From Actinoplanes utahensis (GTDB taxonomy: Bacteria > Actinomycetota > Actinomycetes > Mycobacteriales > Micromonosporaceae): 64,000 nucleotides of DNA. The stretch covers positions 62,001 to 126,000 of the forward strand of contig NZ_BOMZ01000079.1 in the NCBI RefSeq assembly GCF_016862455.1. Direction: 5' to 3'. Positions within the stretch are counted from its first letter, which is position 1. Every line of letters begins with the position of its first letter. Below, in pieces: positions 63,458 through 64,000 of the stretch. Position numbers and translations under genes: made by a program. Under the pieces are notes generated by a model. That model was not told the origin of the DNA and did no database searches. It saw nothing but the letters and a program-made list of their open reading frames with translations.

Positions 63458-64000
63458 ATGATCGTGAACCGTCGCGGTCACGAGGCCGGTTCCGGCTTCG
63501 TGCACACCGCGCTGATCGCCGGCACGGACGACGAGGTGATCGACGCTCTGGTGCCCGCCCTGCGGCGTTCGGCGAGCACCTACGACGAGGTTCTGATGGT
63601 GGTCGGCAAGCACACCCGGGCACTGCTTGCCGGCCACGTCGACGATCTCGCCGGTGTCCTGCGGTGGGATGACGTCGCCGCGTTCTACCGGCGACTGGGG
63701 TTCGCTTACGAAAGCTTCCGCCGCTACCTGGCGGAGCAGGCCGAAGCCGGCCGCCGGGTCCATGTGATCGCCGAGCCGGACCTCGCGGACAAGAGCGACG
63801 CTGACCCGCCGCCCGGCCGTGCCGAGGCGTACCTGGCGTACGAAGCGGTCTGCAACGACACGTACGCGCCCTACCGGTTCCCGGTGACCTGCTTGTGGGA
63901 CACCCGCCATCACTCGGCCGCCGTGATCGAGGGCGTCCAGGCCACCCATCCTCGCCTGCTGACCCCGGCGGGCCCGCAGCCGAGTCCGCACTACCGACAG
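63458..64000 (+). CDS. MEDS-domain sensor protein, 5' part (runs off the window)
   Basis: From ATG 63458 the frame is open to the end, 181 residues. It is clearly a paralogue of the 56390 protein: the same blocks occur in order (F-V-H-T-A-L-I, S-T-Y-D-E-V-L-M-V-V-G, A-A-F-Y-R-R-L-G, G-R-R-V-H-V-I-A-E-P-D-L, A-Y-L-A-Y-E-A-V-C-N-D, T-C-L-W-D-T-R). All of this is the MEDS domain; an HATPase domain is expected beyond the window. Confidence 0.88.
   Translation, partial: MIVNRRGHEAGSGFVHTALIAGTDDEVIDALVPALRRSASTYDEVLMVVGKHTRALLAGHVDDLAGVLRWDDVAAFYRRLGFAYESFRRYLAEQAEAGRRVHVIAEPDLADKSDADPPPGRAEAYLAYEAVCNDTYAPYRFPVTCLWDTRHHSAAVIEGVQATHPRLLTPAGPQPSPHYRQ

Overview
The window is about 72-75% GC, uses GTG and TTG starts freely, and encodes a mycothiol-era actinobacterial gene set with MEDS/DICT sensor proteins and an aculeacin-A-acylase type enzyme. 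This fits Micromonosporaceae, most likely Actinoplanes (perhaps close to A. utahensis). No tRNA, rRNA, CRISPR array or intact insertion sequence was seen.

Left part (1-5264): the 3' end of a secreted FG-GAP/VCBS repeat protein with a strong terminator; a remnant of a response regulator; a two-gene operon of a membrane-anchored SRPBCC protein and a zinc-dependent alcohol dehydrogenase; a small secreted protein; and an ECF sigma factor with its probable membrane anti-sigma partner.

Core (5496-38095): a complete-looking iron-regulated siderophore locus on the + strand. Three DmdR/IdeR-type iron boxes mark three transcription units: (i) a lipoprotein siderophore-binding protein; (ii) an ornithine/lysine N-monooxygenase, a free-standing aryl carrier protein, an MbtH protein and two NRPSs; (iii) a heterodimeric ABC exporter, an alpha/beta hydrolase, a siderophore-interacting flavoprotein, two FecCD-type permeases and the import ATPase. 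The third box lies inside the last codons of the second NRPS. The NRPSs read C-A-T / C-A-T-E / C-A-T / C-A-T-E and C-A-T-E / C-A-T, six modules. The first C domain is of the EntF type that accepts an aryl acid; A1 carries a glycine code; A2, A3 and A5 share an acidic pocket of the kind that binds ornithine-like or other basic residues. The predicted chain is aryl-Gly-D-Bas-L-Bas-D-X-D-Bas-X. No thioesterase domain, no aryl-acid synthesis genes and no aryl-activating enzyme are present, so the starter must be supplied from elsewhere in the genome. I do not recognise a known siderophore with this order.

Right part (38182-64000): an aculeacin A acylase-like Ntn hydrolase next to the siderophore genes; a DUF72 protein and trehalose-6-phosphate synthase; a truncated poly-gamma-glutamate-hydrolase-like fragment with a GCC repeat; YihY/BrkB membrane protein; FAD monooxygenase; lipoprotein; NlpC/P60 cell-wall hydrolase with a long structured leader; a small peptide, a divergent YcaO-like protein and a TrmB/LuxR regulator; a DICT-domain protein; a secreted Ig-like/carboxypeptidase-regulatory repeat protein; an acyl-CoA-dehydrogenase-fold flavoprotein beside a truncated TetR gene; a DinB/MDMPI-fold protein; two MEDS-domain paralogues; a GAF-ANTAR regulator; a TetR-flavodoxin-fold reductase pair; a diacylglycerol/lipid kinase; and a PAS-GAF sensor kinase.
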